DNA of 46,157 nucleotides from an uncultured Methylobacillus sp. (lineage in GTDB: Bacteria > Pseudomonadota > Gammaproteobacteria > Burkholderiales > Methylophilaceae). The DNA is taken from contig CAMLDO010000016.1 of assembly GCA_946478865.1 (NCBI GenBank), positions 1 through 46,157 on the forward strand. Direction: 5' to 3'. The notes beneath the pieces are model-generated. The model was not told where the DNA came from and made no database searches. It saw nothing but the letters and a program-made list of their open reading frames with translations. Below are positions 1 through 11,865 of the stretch, one piece after another (the first letter of the stretch is position 1; every line of letters begins with the position of its first letter). Position numbers and translations under genes: made by a program.

Positions 1-1354
1 GCGCGCGGCCCCAGGACGGGAAAAACTGCGTGTGATCCACCGCCGCATTGGCGATACCGCGTAGCGTCTGGCCGCCGGTACCGTGCTGCCCCATGCCGAT
101 GAACCACTGGTGCGTCGCGCGGAAGATCACCGGCGTCTTGTGGCGCCAGCAGTGCGGGTAGCTATGGTTGAGGCGTGCGGAAGCCATGAGCACGCCATTG
201 GCAGCGAGGGTTTCGATCACGGCCTTGTTCGCATCCCAGATGCTCATGCCGGCGAATTTCTCGACGCGGCTGTAGAACTTGCCGTCATCGCCCACCGGAT
301 TATCCACCGGCAGGTCATAACGCATGCCGACCGCATAGTCTTCCAGGCCATGCGCGGGAGCCGTATGGACCAGGCCGGTACCTGCGTCAGTAGTGACGTG
401 GTCGCCGCAGATCACCGGCACGATGCGGTCGTAGAACGGATGCTGCAGCTTGAGCAGCTCCAGCGTCTTGCCCTTGGCCGAGCCCAGCACCTGCGTGTCG
501 GTTTCGCCGTAGCGCGCCAGCGTCGCTTCGGCCAGCTCGCGCACCAGGATCAGCAGCCCCTTGCTGGTCTGGATCAGATCGTAGGTGAGTTCGGGGTGCA
601 CGCACACTGCCTGGTTGGCGGGCAGCGTCCACGGCGTGGTGGTCCAGATCACCGCATAAGCGGGCGCATTCAGGTGCGCGACGCCGAAGGCCTTGGCCAG
701 CGCATCGTTGTCCACTGCCTTGAAGCCGACGTCGATTGCAGGCGAATTCTTGTCCTCGTACTCGACTTCCGCTTCCGCGAGCGCCGAACCGCAATCCACG
801 CACCAGTGCACCGGCTTGGAGCCCTGGTACAGGTAGCCGTTCTTATAGATCTCGCCGAGCGCGCGCATGATGTCAGCCTCGGTCCTGAAATCCATCGTGA
901 GATAAGGATTGTCCCAGTCGCCCAGCACGCCGAGGCGGATGAAATCGGCCTTCTGCCGCTCGACCTGCGCCTTGGCGTATTCGCGGCACAGCTCGCGGAA
1001 TTTCGCTGGCGCGATGTCCTTGCCGTGCAGCTTTTCCACCATGAGTTCGATCGGCAGACCGTGACAGTCCCAGCCCGGCACATAAGGCGCATCGAAGCCG
1101 GAGAGCGTCTTCGACTTGATGATGATGTCCTTGAGGATCTTGTTGACCGCGTGACCGATGTGAATGTCGCCGTTGGCATAGGGCGGACCGTCGTGCAGGA
1201 TGAATTTGGGGCGCCCTTGCGCCTTCTCGCGGATCTTGCGGTAGCGCTGCTTGTCTTGCCACGCTTTCACCCACGCCGGTTCGCGCTTGGCGAGGTCGCC
1301 GCGCATTGGGAACGGAGTATCGGGCAGGTTCAGCGTGTCTTTATAGTCGGTCAT
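1..1354 (-). CDS. ileS: Isoleucyl-tRNA synthetase, N-terminal part (runs off the left edge)
   Basis: Class I aminoacyl-tRNA synthetase that charges tRNA-Ile in the cytoplasm. The minus-strand frame starts at the ATG at 1354-1352 and stays open to the window edge, giving about 451 residues of a protein usually near 930. The class I signature is visible: [11 protein letters not shown] at about residues 60-70, followed by the ILKD and [10 protein letters not shown] blocks. The first part of the editing (CP1) domain is also present; the KMSKS loop lies outside the window. The start codon overlaps the ribF stop (ATGA), so the two are probably translationally coupled in the classic murJ-ribF-ileS order. 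Confidence 0.96.
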   Translation of the reverse strand, partial: MTDYKDTLNLPDTPFPMRGDLAKREPAWVKAWQDKQRYRKIREKAQGRPKFILHDGPPYANGDIHIGHAVNKILKDIIIKSKTLSGFDAPYVPGWDCHGLPIELMVEKLHGKDIAPAKFRELCREYAKAQVERQKADFIRLGVLGDWDNPYLTMDFRTEADIMRALGEIYKNGYLYQGSKPVHWCVDCGSALAEAEVEYEDKNSPAIDVGFKAVDNDALAKAFGVAHLNAPAYAVIWTTTPWTLPANQAVCVHPELTYDLIQTSKGLLILVRELAEATLARYGETDTQVLGSAKGKTLELLKLQHPFYDRIVPVICGDHVTTDAGTGLVHTAPAHGLEDYAVGMRYDLPVDNPVGDDGKFYSRVEKFAGMSIWDANKAVIETLAANGVLMASARLNHSYPHCWRHKTPVIFRATHQWFIGMGQHGTGGQTLRGIANAAVDHTQFFPSWGRA

Positions 1355-2265
1355 GATTCGTTTTTAAAAAAGTCTCTCGCCATCTGTTCGTCGATGGCGA
1401 TCTGGCGCGTCAGCGCCTCCAGGTCAGGGAATTTCTCTTCGTCGCGCAGTTTCTTCAGGAAAATCACGTGCACGTGGCGACCATAAATATCCTGATTGAA
1501 ATCGAACAGGTGCACTTCCAGCGTCGGCCTGCCGTTTTCCTTGGTCGTCGGCCGTACGCCCAGGCTGGCCACGCCGGGCAGCGCAACCTCGGCAATACCG
1601 CTCAATTTTACCGCATAGATGCCCAGAAGCGGCGGCCGGTCATGCAGCATATGGATATTGGCGGTGGGATAGCCGAGTTCGCGTCCCAGCTTGTCGCCGT
1701 GGGTCACATGGCCGCTCAGGCTGTACGGCCGGCCGAGCAGCCGGGCGGCACGCTCGAGATCGCCTTCCGCCAGCGCCTTGCGGATTGCGGTGCTGGAAAC
1801 ACGTTCGCCGTCCAGCGTGACGTCCGGCACGCTCGCGACCTCGAACCCTGCGGCGCGCAGCAAAGGAATATCTCCGGCGCGATCGGCTCCGAAGCGGAAA
1901 TCGTTGCCGACCATGATGAGACGCGCATTCAGCTTCAACAGAATATCGTGCATGAAGGCCTGCGCGCCGATGGAGGCAAACGCCTCGTCGAAGCGACACA
2001 GATAAACGTGCTCCACACCCGCCTCTTCGAACATTTCCAGCTTCTCGCGCAGCGAGGTGAGTCTTGCCGGTGCCGTGAGCGGCGTGAAGAATTCGCGAGG
2101 ATGGGGTTCGAACGTCATTACGCAGGGCAGCAGGCCCCGCTCTCGCGAATGCGCGACCAAGGTGTCCAGGATCGCGCGGTGGCCGAGATGCATACCATCG
2201 AAATTGCCGATCGCTAGCGCGATCGGCGCAGCGGCATGTTCGGGAATATGTCGAAAAACCTGCAT
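1351..2265 (-). CDS. ribF: Bifunctional riboflavin kinase / FAD synthetase
   Basis: Makes FMN and FAD from riboflavin in two ATP-dependent steps. At 304 residues it has the usual family length. The N-terminal FAD synthetase domain carries the nucleotidyltransferase motif [10 protein letters not shown] at about residues 22-31, and [10 protein letters not shown] follows near residue 160. The C-terminal flavokinase barrel begins near [20 protein letters not shown]. It sits 15 bases downstream of murJ and overlaps ileS by four bases. Lumazine synthase (ribH) is also in this window but far away. Confidence 0.97.
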   Translation of the reverse strand: MQVFRHIPEHAAAPIALAIGNFDGMHLGHRAILDTLVAHSRERGLLPCVMTFEPHPREFFTPLTAPARLTSLREKLEMFEEAGVEHVYLCRFDEAFASIGAQAFMHDILLKLNARLIMVGNDFRFGADRAGDIPLLRAAGFEVASVPDVTLDGERVSSTAIRKALAEGDLERAARLLGRPYSLSGHVTHGDKLGRELGYPTANIHMLHDRPPLLGIYAVKLSGIAEVALPGVASLGVRPTTKENGRPTLEVHLFDFNQDIYGRHVHVIFLKKLRDEEKFPDLEALTRQIAIDEQMARDFFKNES

Positions 2266-2280
2266 GTTATTCGTTTTCTT

Positions 2281-3819
2281 TCACGCAGTAGCCCGGCGCA
2301 TGAAGTCGCGCGGGCGGATGCCCAGCAGCCACAGCACCGCAAAATAGGTCAAAGCCCCGCCGCTCACCAATAGCGTGAGACGCACGATCTTCTCGGCAAA
2401 GCCGTAATGCAGCCACGCAGACTGCGCGCCCATGCCGAACCACAGCACCGCCGCCATCGCGCCAGCCGCCAGCAGCAGTTTGAACACGAACAGCAGCCAG
2501 CCAGGCTGCGGCCGGAAAATATCGTCGCGGCGCAGATGGTAATACAGCAAGCCGGCATTGATGCAGGCACCCAGCGAGATTGCCAGCGCCAGCCCGGCAT
2601 GCTTGAGCTGCCAGACGAACAATAGATTCATCACCTGCGTCGCAAGCAAGGTGAATACTGCAATCTTGACCGGCGTCTTGATGTTCTGCCGCGCATAAAA
2701 GCCCGGCGCCAGCACCTTGATCAGGATCAGCCCGAGCAAGCCTACACTGTAAGCGACGAGCGCCTGTTGCGTCATCTGCAGGTCATGCGCATCGAACGCG
2801 CCGTACAGGAACAGCGCCGCCACCAGCGGCACCGCCAGCACCGCCAGCGCCACTGCGGCCGGCACCGCCAGCATGAAGGTCAGGCGCAGGCCCCAGTCCA
2901 GCAACTGCGAGTATTCGCCGTCTGCCTTGTCGGCATGGCTCTTGGAGAGGCTGGGCAGCAGGATGGTCCCCAGTGCGACCCCCAGTATGCCGGTCGGAAA
3001 CTCCATGAGGCGGTCAGCGTAGTACAGCCACGACACGCTGCCAGTGGCCAGAAAGGAAGCAAAGATGGTGTTGATCAGCAGACTCAACTGCGCGATCGAC
3101 ACACCAAATACCGCCGGCCCCATGAGCTTAAGGATGCGACGTACGCCCTCATCCTTGAAATTGAAGCGGATGCGCGGCAGGAAACCGATCTGCGCGAGAA
3201 ACGGCAGCTGGAACACCAGCTGCACGATGCCGCCGACGAACACGGCCCACGCCAGCACCTTGATCGGCGGATCGAAATACGGCGCGAAGAACAGCGCGGC
3301 GACGATGAATGCGATATTCAGCCACACCGGGCCGAAGGCCGGTATTGAGAACTTGTTATAGGTATTGAGCACGCCGCCGGCGAGCGACACCAGCGAAATG
3401 AAGAAGATATAAGGAAAGGTGATGCGCAGCAGCTCGACCGTGAGTGCGAACTTGTCCGGGCTGGCGGCAAAGCCCGGTGCGCTCACATAAACGATCCACG
3501 GCGCGGCCAGTATGCCGAGCACGGTCACCGCGATCAGCACGAGCGCCAGCAGGCTGGTGACATGATCTACCAGATCGCGCGTCGCTTCCGGCCCGCGCTG
3601 GTTCTTGTATTCGGCCAGCACCGGCACGAAGGCCTGCGAGAAAGCACCCTCCGCCGATAGCCGGCGCAACAGGTTGGGAATCTTGAAGGCGACGAAAAAC
3701 GCATCCGTCAGCACGCCGGCACCGAACACTCGCGCCACCAGCGTATCGCGCACGAAGCCCAGGATGCGGGACAGGAATGTCATGCTGCCGACGGTCGCCA
3801 GCGCTTTGAGCAGATTCAT
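2281..3819 (-). CDS. murJ: Lipid II flippase MurJ (MviN family)
   Basis: Integral inner-membrane protein that flips lipid II to the periplasmic face for peptidoglycan synthesis. The 512 residues contain about 14 hydrophobic segments, as the family expects. The N-terminus, with [19 protein letters not shown] at about residues 19-37, is a hallmark MurJ stretch with the conserved arginines of the central cavity. It is the first gene of the murJ-ribF-ileS group and is divergent from rpsT, the common betaproteobacterial arrangement. Confidence 0.97.
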   Translation of the reverse strand: MNLLKALATVGSMTFLSRILGFVRDTLVARVFGAGVLTDAFFVAFKIPNLLRRLSAEGAFSQAFVPVLAEYKNQRGPEATRDLVDHVTSLLALVLIAVTVLGILAAPWIVYVSAPGFAASPDKFALTVELLRITFPYIFFISLVSLAGGVLNTYNKFSIPAFGPVWLNIAFIVAALFFAPYFDPPIKVLAWAVFVGGIVQLVFQLPFLAQIGFLPRIRFNFKDEGVRRILKLMGPAVFGVSIAQLSLLINTIFASFLATGSVSWLYYADRLMEFPTGILGVALGTILLPSLSKSHADKADGEYSQLLDWGLRLTFMLAVPAAVALAVLAVPLVAALFLYGAFDAHDLQMTQQALVAYSVGLLGLILIKVLAPGFYARQNIKTPVKIAVFTLLATQVMNLLFVWQLKHAGLALAISLGACINAGLLYYHLRRDDIFRPQPGWLLFVFKLLLAAGAMAAVLWFGMGAQSAWLHYGFAEKIVRLTLLVSGGALTYFAVLWLLGIRPRDFMRRATA

Positions 3820-3875
3820 TACAACCGATTGAAATTCAAAGGCGCCTATCTTACCATGACGACCTCACATCGACC

Positions 3876-3904
3876 TTGCAAAAGCCGAAACGACTCTGTA
3901 TGAT
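3876..3904 (+). promoter_or_regulatory. Sigma-70 promoter of rpsT
   Basis: TTGCAA at 3876-3881 and TATGAT at 3899-3904 are separated by exactly 17 bases, close to the sigma-70 consensus. Transcription would start near 3911, about 30 bases before the rpsT start codon. Confidence 0.65.
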
Positions 3905-3942
3905 TGCGCGTTTCAAATTTTGCACAACTTTCAGGAGTTTTC

Positions 3943-4212
3943 ATGGCTAACAGCGCACAAGCACGTAAGCGCGCCCGTCAGGCGGTCAAGCAACGCGCCC
4001 ACAATGCGAGCCTGCGCTCTGCCCTGCGCACCGCGATCAAGAAGGTCATCAAGGCCGTTGAAGCGGGCGACAAGGCTGCCGCGCAAGCCGCCTTCAACGA
4101 AAACGTCAGCGTGATCGACCGCATCGCCGACAAGAAGATCATTCACAAGAACAAGGCCGCTCGTCACAAGAGCCGCCTGTCCGCTGCCGTGAAGGCAATG
4201 GCTGCCGCTTAA
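3943..4212 (+). CDS. rpsT: 30S ribosomal protein S20
   Basis: Small, strongly basic primary 16S rRNA-binding protein of the 30S subunit. The start at 3943 gives an 89-residue protein beginning [13 protein letters not shown], the standard S20 N-terminus, with the AGG AG ribosome binding site at 3933-3937. A longer in-frame extension upstream (from 3904) is rejected because S20 proteins begin at this MAN. It is monocistronic: its own promoter lies upstream and a strong hairpin terminator lies 20 bases downstream. Confidence 0.98.
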   Translation: MANSAQARKRARQAVKQRAHNASLRSALRTAIKKVIKAVEAGDKAAAQAAFNENVSVIDRIADKKIIHKNKAARHKSRLSAAVKAMAAA

Positions 4213-4232
4213 TCGCGTGCTTCTTGTATCGT

Positions 4233-4262
4233 AAAAAAGCCAACCCGCGGGTTGGCTTTTTT
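4233..4262. terminator. Bidirectional rho-independent terminator after rpsT
   Basis: A perfect GC-rich inverted repeat (GCCAACCC / GGGTTGGC) is flanked by six A on the left and six T on the right, so it can terminate from both strands. It separates convergent rpsT and the EAL-HDOD gene. The minus-strand gene's TAA lies at 4263-4261, so its stop codon falls inside the A/T tract of the terminator. Confidence 0.9.
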
Positions 4263-5514
4263 ATTGCCGCTCCATCCCGGCTGCAGCCACCTCGTCCGCA
4301 ACAGCCCCTGCCCAAAGCATGGCCTCGCGCTGCGCTTCCATGAGGCGCGCCTCTCGAATACCGCAGGAAGTTGCCAGCACAGACAAGGCATTGAAATCGG
4401 CGGCTTCCAGCGCTTCGCAGATTCTCAGCAACTGCCCCAACACGCCGTTGCGCGTCAGAATCGCATCCCGAATCTCTTCATCGACACCTATCCTCGGCAG
4501 AACTTCATCGATGGGCGCATTCAGCAATACATCGACCAGCGACAGCACGCCCACCATGAACCCTTTTTCCTGACGAGAAGATCCCATTTGATGTGTCACG
4601 TCCTGCACCAGGGATTCGATGATGCGCCCGCGGCGAACCGCCAGCTCGAACAAAGCCAGGCTGCGTTCGCTGCCGCCCGAAATGAACAGCAACACCTGCA
4701 GCCAGTTCGCAAGCTTGCTTCTGCCGAACATATTGAGGAGTTCGCGCACCGAGCCGACTCTTCCGCGCATTCCAAAAGCGGCCGAATTGGCCAGCCACAA
4801 CAGATGCAGGGTCAACTCGGGGCTCAGTTTCAGCGCGCGCTCGATATCCTTGTCGCCCGCGTCGTTCTCGAACATGGCCAGCAGCACGAGAACCTTGGTC
4901 CTGCGCGGCTCCGGCGTTGCGTCTGCGGCTTCCCCCGGATGCGCAAAATAATGCCCCTGATACAAATCGAACCCCAAGGCCTTGCACTGCTCGAATGTCT
5001 GCGGCGAAGCAACGTTTTCTGCCAGCGTTTTTATGGCACGTCCCTCCAGCATTTGCATCGTTTCGGTCAGCTCTTCCCGAGAGAGTGCAGCGATATCCAG
5101 TTTCACGATATCGACCATGTCGAGAAGGTCGGCCATTCCAGTCCCGGAGACAAAATGGCCGAGCGCGAGGGTATATCCCATGCGGCGATACCCGGCACAC
5201 AAATCGCGGCAACTTTGGGAGAAATCCGGGAAATCCGTCAGTTCCAATAGCGTTTTATTGGCCGGCAGCATCGACACCATGCCGCTTTCGAGAAAAGCCG
5301 GATCGACTTGGACAAACACTTTCCGCTTGCCCAATCGCTCGACCGCCTCCGGATTCAGAAAGGCATTGACGGCGATGCGCTCCGTTACCACCGCCTCGTC
5401 TTCATTGCTCACGCTGGATTCGGCATTTTTGTAGCGTACGGAAAAAGCAAATATCCGCCCTTCCCGATCCAGAACAGGCTGGTAAGAAAATGGGCAATCA
5501 ACGGAGGGCAGCAT
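4261..5514 (-). CDS. Degenerate EAL domain / HDOD signalling protein (YuxH-type)
   Basis: The N-terminal part is EAL-like and the C-terminal part (from about residue 200) is an HDOD domain, the YuxH-type architecture. The EAL fold is recognisable from QPVLDREGR near the start, DIVKLD in the middle and YQGHYFAHP at its end. Catalytic signatures are missing: the ExLxR motif reads FAFSVRYKN and the DDFG metal site reads ALGHF. The protein is therefore probably not an active phosphodiesterase (inference). I chose the ATG at 5514 (417 residues) because homologues begin just before the QPxxDR block. A TTG at 5544 would add ten residues but lies inside a hairpin. No clear ribosome binding site is visible for either. 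A c-di-GMP-I riboswitch precedes the gene. Confidence 0.88.
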   Translation of the reverse strand: MLPSVDCPFSYQPVLDREGRIFAFSVRYKNAESSVSNEDEAVVTERIAVNAFLNPEAVERLGKRKVFVQVDPAFLESGMVSMLPANKTLLELTDFPDFSQSCRDLCAGYRRMGYTLALGHFVSGTGMADLLDMVDIVKLDIAALSREELTETMQMLEGRAIKTLAENVASPQTFEQCKALGFDLYQGHYFAHPGEAADATPEPRRTKVLVLLAMFENDAGDKDIERALKLSPELTLHLLWLANSAAFGMRGRVGSVRELLNMFGRSKLANWLQVLLFISGGSERSLALFELAVRRGRIIESLVQDVTHQMGSSRQEKGFMVGVLSLVDVLLNAPIDEVLPRIGVDEEIRDAILTRNGVLGQLLRICEALEAADFNALSVLATSCGIREARLMEAQREAMLWAGAVADEVAAAGMERQ

Positions 5515-5520
5515 CTTGTA

Positions 5521-5545
5521 TTTGTCTTTATAAATGAAAGACAAA
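5521..5545 (-). repeat. Perfect 9-bp hairpin between riboswitch and start codon
   Basis: TTTGTCTTT and AAAGACAAA form a perfect 9-bp stem with a 7-base loop, six bases before the ATG at 5514. It is AT-rich and has no following T-run, so it looks more like a translation-control hairpin than a terminator. It may be the expression platform of the riboswitch aptamer just upstream. Confidence 0.55.
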
Positions 5546-5570
5546 GGCAGACCGATGCGCCAGGAGAATT

Positions 5571-5647
5571 CGGCAACCCCGCTGCCCTATGACATGCGTC
5601 ACGTAGGCCGGAAGCTTTGCGCCCTCGCCTTTCGGTCGAGTTTGCCT
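5571..5647 (-). promoter_or_regulatory. Cyclic-di-GMP-I (GEMM-I) riboswitch aptamer
   Basis: Read on the minus strand, the leader shows the GEMM-I pattern in order. P1 5' strand GGCAAA lies at 5646-5641. A CTCG/CGAG stem (5640-5637 with 5627-5624) is capped by a CC-GAAA-GG GNRA tetraloop. The core GCAAAGC lies at 5620-5614 and CCGGCCTA at 5611-5604. A TGAC/GTCA hairpin spans 5601-5590. GGGCAGCGGGGTTGCC follows, whose GTTGCC (5577-5572) closes P1. This matches the known aptamer (Rfam family Cyclic di-GMP-I) in motif order and spacing. It lies about 57 bases upstream of the EAL-HDOD start codon. Whether the effect is transcriptional or translational cannot be told from the sequence. Confidence 0.9.
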
Positions 5648-5795
5648 TTGTCGTAAACCCTTTCCAGAGAAAAGGTCAGGAGAAAATACCTGTTATGGAT
5701 GAGCTATGCAACGCCGGTTCAGTACAAACCGACAAAAGAGATGAAAGCGGGAACGAACGGCGCGATTTTCCGAAAAACCGCGCCGTTGATAACCA

Positions 5796-6923
5796 TTATC
5801 CTTCGACCTTGATACGTGCCCGGGCCTCCATTGCTCCCTTGAGCACTTCCTCGGCTTCGTCGCCGATCACGGTAAAGTGCCCCATCTTGCGGCCAGGGCG
5901 CGCCTCGTGCTTGCCGTAGAGATGCAGCTTGAGATCGAGTTGCTCGAACAGCACATTCCACTCCGGTTCGCCGTCGCGCCAGATATCGCCCAGCAGATTG
6001 ACCATCACAGCCGGGCTATGCAGTCGCGCATCGCCCAGCGGCAAGCCGCACAAGGCGCGAATCTGCTGTTCGAACTGGTCGGTCACGCAGGCATCGATGG
6101 TGTAGTGGCCGGAATTGTGCGGGCGCGGCGCCATTTCGTTGACATACAGCTGACCGCCGCAGACGAAAAATTCCACGCCCAATGTGCCGACATAATCCAG
6201 CTTTTCCGCCACGCCGCGCGCCAGGGCTTGCGCCTGTTCGCGCACTTCCGCGCTGCCGCGCGCCGGCACGATGCTGATATCGAGGATGCCGTTGCGATGG
6301 ATGTTTTCCGCAACCGGGAACGGCGCGACATTACCCTTCGCATCGCGTGCCAGCACTACGGACACTTCATAATCGAGCGCGAGCATCTTTTCCAGCACGC
6401 ACTGCTCGCCCTTGAAATTGCGGAATGCGGTCAGGGCTTCCTCGCGATTGCGCACGCGTGCCTGTCCCTTGCCGTCATAGCCGAAGCGGGCCACTTTCAG
6501 GATGCCGGGATACAGGCCGGCATCGTCCGCAGGAATATCCGTCTCGGCGTTGATCTCGGCATAAGGTGCATGCGGAAAATCGTTGTCGCGCAGGAAATTC
6601 TTTTCAGATACGCGATGCTGGCAGATCGCCACGGCCGAGGCTGCCGGATGCACCGGCACATGCTGCGCGAGCGCGCTCAAGGTCGCCGCCGGCACGTTTT
6701 CGAATTCGGTCGTCACCGCAACGCATTCGCGCGCCATGCGGTCGAGCGCAGCCTGGTCATCGTAAGCAGCGCACAGATGTACATCAGCCAGCAGGCCGGC
6801 CGGGCTGTTCTTGTCGGGATCGAGCACCATGACGCGGTAACCCATCTCATGGGCGGCAATCACAAAAAAGCGGGCCAGCTGCCCGCCGCCCAACATGCCG
6901 AGCATGGAAGGTGGCAGGATCAT
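5796..6923 (-). CDS. purK: N5-carboxyaminoimidazole ribonucleotide synthase
   Basis: ATP-grasp enzyme of purine synthesis that carboxylates AIR with bicarbonate to N5-CAIR. The 375 residues are the normal length. The N-terminal nucleotide-binding loop reads [11 protein letters not shown] at about residues 9-19. The ATP-grasp core includes YDGKGQ and the metal-binding stretch [15 protein letters not shown]. The start overlaps the purE stop by four bases (6920-6923), so the two consecutive enzymes are co-translated. Confidence 0.97.
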   Translation of the reverse strand: MILPPSMLGMLGGGQLARFFVIAAHEMGYRVMVLDPDKNSPAGLLADVHLCAAYDDQAALDRMARECVAVTTEFENVPAATLSALAQHVPVHPAASAVAICQHRVSEKNFLRDNDFPHAPYAEINAETDIPADDAGLYPGILKVARFGYDGKGQARVRNREEALTAFRNFKGEQCVLEKMLALDYEVSVVLARDAKGNVAPFPVAENIHRNGILDISIVPARGSAEVREQAQALARGVAEKLDYVGTLGVEFFVCGGQLYVNEMAPRPHNSGHYTIDACVTDQFEQQIRALCGLPLGDARLHSPAVMVNLLGDIWRDGEPEWNVLFEQLDLKLHLYGKHEARPGRKMGHFTVIGDEAEEVLKGAMEARARIKVEG

Positions 6924-7420
6924 GCATCCCCCTTGAGCGTCATGCCGAGCACCTTCTCGGTCTGTTTGCGGCGAAAATCATTCAGCTTCTCGGCCAGCGA
7001 GGCATCCGTGGTCGCCAGCAGCGCAACGGCAAACAGGCCGGCATTGGCCGCGCCGGCTTCGCCGATGGCGAAGGTCGCGACCGGGATGCCCTTGGGCATC
7101 TGCACGATGGAAAGCAGCGAATCCTGGCCTTGCAAGTGCTTGGAAGGCACCGGCACGCCAAGCACCGGCACCGTGGTTTTCGCAGCCACCATACCCGGCA
7201 AATGGGCGGCACCACCGGCACCAGCGATGATTGCGCGGAAGCCGCGACCAGCGGCTTGCTCGGCGAATTCAAACATGAGATCGGGCGTACGGTGCGCAGA
7301 GACAACACGCGCTTCGTACGGCACGCCGAAGTCGTCCAGCATCGCGGCGGCGGCCTTCATCACCGGCCAGTCGCTGTCCGAGCCCATGATGATGGCGACT
7401 AAAGGTTGAGATGTAGTCAT
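6920..7420 (-). CDS. purE: N5-carboxyaminoimidazole ribonucleotide mutase
   Basis: Converts N5-CAIR to CAIR in purine synthesis. The class I PurE signature GSDSDWPVM is at about residues 14-22, with the conserved SAHRTP block at 42-47 that contains the catalytic histidine. [11 protein letters not shown] and [20 protein letters not shown] follow. The 166 residues match the family. It is the upstream partner of purK in a two-gene unit. Confidence 0.97.
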   Translation of the reverse strand: MTTSQPLVAIIMGSDSDWPVMKAAAAMLDDFGVPYEARVVSAHRTPDLMFEFAEQAAGRGFRAIIAGAGGAAHLPGMVAAKTTVPVLGVPVPSKHLQGQDSLLSIVQMPKGIPVATFAIGEAGAANAGLFAVALLATTDASLAEKLNDFRRKQTEKVLGMTLKGDA

Positions 7421-7433
7421 GATTTCCCTTTGA

Positions 7434-9607
<2,174 letters not shown>

Positions 9608-9637
9608 CTATCCGTTTACCGGCAGGAAATCAAAATA

Positions 9638-9668
9638 AAAAAGCCCTATCTGGCCGATAGGGCTTTTT
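9638..9668. terminator. Rho-independent terminator between rpmA and obgE
   Basis: GCCCTATC / GATAGGGC forms a stem with a 5-base loop, flanked by A-rich and T-rich runs on both sides. On the minus strand it lies 17 bases after the rpmA stop. It should partly uncouple the ribosomal protein genes from obgE-proB. Confidence 0.85.
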
Positions 9669-9685
9669 GCGGAGCCATGCCTCGC

Positions 9686-9943
9686 TTACGCGGGGATGAT
9701 GCTCACGAACTTATGACGCAGCGGGCCCTTGACCGTGAATGCCACCTTGCCGTCCACCTTGGCGAACAGGGTGTGGTCCTTGCCCATGCCGACGTTCTCA
9801 CCGGCATGCATACGGGTACCACGCTGACGCACGATGATGCTGCCAGCAGAGATCAGCTGATCGCCAAATACCTTTACGCCCAGTCGCTGAGCATTTGAGT
9901 CGCGGCCGTTACGGGAACTACCGCCTGCCTTTTTATGTGCCAT
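9686..9943 (-). CDS. rpmA: 50S ribosomal protein L27
   Basis: L27 sits near the peptidyl-transferase centre. The 85-residue protein begins [16 protein letters not shown], the textbook L27 N-terminus without the cleavable extension seen in Firmicutes. The rest ([19 protein letters not shown]) also matches. It is 12 bases downstream of rplU. Confidence 0.98.
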   Translation of the reverse strand: MAHKKAGGSSRNGRDSNAQRLGVKVFGDQLISAGSIIVRQRGTRMHAGENVGMGKDHTLFAKVDGKVAFTVKGPLRHKFVSIIPA

Positions 9944-9955
9944 TGCTAACTCCTT

Positions 9956-10270
9956 TTACTTGGCAGCAATCTGCTGAATCTGGATTTCGGTGTAATTCTG
10001 ACGGTGACCTTGGGTCTTGCGATAGTGCTTGCGGCGACGCATCTTGAAAATCATCACCTTATCGTGACGACCATGCGAAACCACGGTAGCCTTGACGCTC
10101 GCGCCCTTGACCAGGGGGGAACCGATGGTGACATTGTCGCCATCCGCTACCAACAACACCTTGTCGATAACCAGTTCGCTACCGACTTCGCCGACCAGTT
10201 GTTCAACCTTCAGCTTGTCACCGGCCGCTACGCGATATTGCTTGCCGCCAGTCTTGATGACCGCATACAT
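9956..10270 (-). CDS. rplU: 50S ribosomal protein L21
   Basis: 23S rRNA-binding protein of the large subunit, 104 residues, starting [14 protein letters not shown], with the basic C-terminal [16 protein letters not shown] block typical of L21. First gene of the rplU-rpmA unit and divergent from ispB, as in most proteobacteria. Confidence 0.98.
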   Translation of the reverse strand: MYAVIKTGGKQYRVAAGDKLKVEQLVGEVGSELVIDKVLLVADGDNVTIGSPLVKGASVKATVVSHGRHDKVMIFKMRRRKHYRKTQGHRQNYTEIQIQQIAAK

Positions 10271-10308
10271 GTTAAGCCTCGTTTGCTTATGCTTCTAAAG
10301 AACCGCGC

Positions 10309-10336
10309 ATTATACGTAAACACATTCAAAATGCAA
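10309..10336 (-). promoter_or_regulatory. Sigma-70 promoter of rplU-rpmA
   Basis: On the minus strand TTGCAT (10336-10331) and a perfect TATAAT (10314-10309) are 16 bases apart. The expected start near 10302 leaves a leader of about 30 bases before the L21 start codon. Confidence 0.65.
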
Positions 10337-10433
10337 AGCCGATTTTGCACTCCCGAAAGGGTCTTGCGCCTATGCTAGAATCGCGCATCGTTCAGTGAAA
10401 TCAAGTCCATAGTCCTACTCGTCTGCGATCCCC

Positions 10434-11402
10434 GTGTCCATCGAAAACATACAAGCCGTCATCGCGCATGACATGCAGGCGGTCGACGCGGTGATCCGCG
10501 AAAGCCTGCACTCCGAAGTCGCCCTGGTCAACCAGATTTCCGAATACATCATCAATAGTGGCGGCAAGCGTCTGCGCCCCGCGCTGGTGCTGCTGGCGGG
10601 CGGCGCTCTCGGTGGAGTTACGGAACGCCATCATACGTTAGCCGCCGTGGTCGAATTCATCCATACCGCCACCCTGTTGCACGACGACGTGGTGGACGAG
10701 TCCGGCATGCGCCGCGGCAAGGCAACCGCGAATACCCTGTTCGGCAATGCCGCCAGCGTGCTGGTAGGCGATTTCGTTTATTCCCGAGCATTCCAGATGA
10801 TGGTAGGCGTGGGCAATATGCGCGTCATGCAGGTACTGGCCGATGCCACCAACATCATTGCCGAGGGCGAAGTGCTGCAACTGCTGAACTGCAATGACGC
10901 AGACATCAGCGACGACACTTATCTCAAGGTAATCCAGTACAAGACCGCGAAACTGTTCGAGGCAGCCACGCGCCTCGGTGCCATCGTCAGCGACGCAACT
11001 CCGGCCGACGAAGAAGCACTGCGCGAATATGGCATGCGCCTCGGCACTGCATTTCAACTGATCGACGATGTGCTCGACTTCAGCGGGCAGGCCAGCGAAA
11101 TCGGCAAGAACGTCGGCGACGACCTCGCCGAAGGCAAACCTACCCTGCCGCTGCTGCACGCCATGCGTCATGGGTCGCACACCCAAAGCAAACTGATCCG
11201 TGAAGCCATCGAGCAAGGCGGGCTGGACAATCTCGAGCAAGTCGTTGAAGCGGTTCGCGAAACTGGCGCACTCGAGCATGTGCGCAGCCTTGCACGCCTC
11301 GAAGCAGATGCGGCCTGCGCAGCCATTTCAAACTTTCCGGCTTCCCTTTACCGGGAAGCCCTGCTAGAATTGTCGTCCTTTGCGGTTGACCGCAACTTCT
11401 AG
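10434..11402 (+). CDS. ispB: Octaprenyl diphosphate synthase
   Basis: Trans-prenyltransferase that builds the polyprenyl tail of ubiquinone. The 322 residues carry both Asp-rich motifs: LLHDDVVDESGMRRG (first, about residue 80) and QLIDDVLDF (second, about 207). GGKRLRPALV near residue 43 is the IPP-binding block. The start is a GTG. It is divergent from rplU, and tRNA-Pro follows 20 bases downstream on the same strand. Confidence 0.95.
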   Translation: MSIENIQAVIAHDMQAVDAVIRESLHSEVALVNQISEYIINSGGKRLRPALVLLAGGALGGVTERHHTLAAVVEFIHTATLLHDDVVDESGMRRGKATANTLFGNAASVLVGDFVYSRAFQMMVGVGNMRVMQVLADATNIIAEGEVLQLLNCNDADISDDTYLKVIQYKTAKLFEAATRLGAIVSDATPADEEALREYGMRLGTAFQLIDDVLDFSGQASEIGKNVGDDLAEGKPTLPLLHAMRHGSHTQSKLIREAIEQGGLDNLEQVVEAVRETGALEHVRSLARLEADAACAAISNFPASLYREALLELSSFAVDRNF

Positions 11403-11422
11403 ATGGTCTTCCCAGACCACTT

Positions 11423-11499
11423 CGGGGTGTAGCTTAGCCTGGTAGAGCGCTACGTTCGGGACGTAGAGGCCGGAGGTTCGAATCCTCTCACCCCGACCA
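11423..11499 (+). tRNA. tRNA-Pro (anticodon CGG)
   Basis: A 77-base cloverleaf. Acceptor CGGGGTG pairs with CACCCCG, the anticodon stem CTACG/CGTAG holds loop TTCGGGA with anticodon CGG, and the T arm is GGAGG-TTCGAAT-CCTCT. The 3' CCA is encoded. It reads proline codon CCG. Confidence 0.97.
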
Positions 11500-11642
11500 G
11501 AATTCCTTGTCATTTCCCATTCAAGTGCGTGTACTCATAATTTGCCCCCAAATGGCACCTTATGATTCCCTTTAGCAAGGGACATTTCATGCTTCCTCTT
11601 CCCGCTACAAAGACACCAGTATTGTTTGCTTAAAAATGAATC

Positions 11643-11671
11643 AGCCCTGATGCCCCTTCAGGGCTTTTTTT
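11643..11671 (+). terminator. Rho-independent terminator downstream of tRNA-Pro
   Basis: AGCCCTGA / TCAGGGCT form an 8-bp stem around a 7-base loop, followed by a run of eight T. It lies about 145 bases after the tRNA and would end the ispB/tRNA transcript. Confidence 0.85.
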
Positions 11672-11789
11672 GTATGTGACAGAACAACGCAGGCGAGCGA
11701 ATGACTCTCCTAGTTCCAGTTCGGTCAGCCAGTGATTGCTAGACCATATGAGTGATCATTTCAGGTCTCTATTTATAAAAAAATAACTT

Positions 11790-11818
11790 TTAACAGTTTT
11801 AACTTTACAAAGTATATT
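11790..11818 (+). promoter_or_regulatory. Probable sigma-70 promoter for the secreted helical protein gene
   Basis: TTAACA (11790-11795) and TATATT (11813-11818) are separated by 17 bases in an AT-rich stretch. The gene starts about 40 bases after the expected transcription start, behind a good GAGGAG ribosome binding site near 11854. Confidence 0.55.
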
Positions 11819-11865
11819 ATAGGGAGTAATTTTGAGTCTCCACCAACGAATTTGAGGAGATAAAA

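Larger units (their letters stand above)
11500..11865. other. 366-base gene-free AT-rich interval
   Basis: No coding frame is supported here. The interval holds one terminator (11643-11671) and the promoter of the next gene. Its AT content is clearly higher than that of the flanking core genes. I looked for a repeated copy of the tRNA-Pro 3' end that would mark an integration site and saw none. Confidence 0.6.

Noticed and set aside
83..1486. A 467-codon plus-strand open frame across ileS and the ribF end
   Set aside because: It is antisense to two conserved genes and has no recognisable domain. It is a GC-rich shadow.
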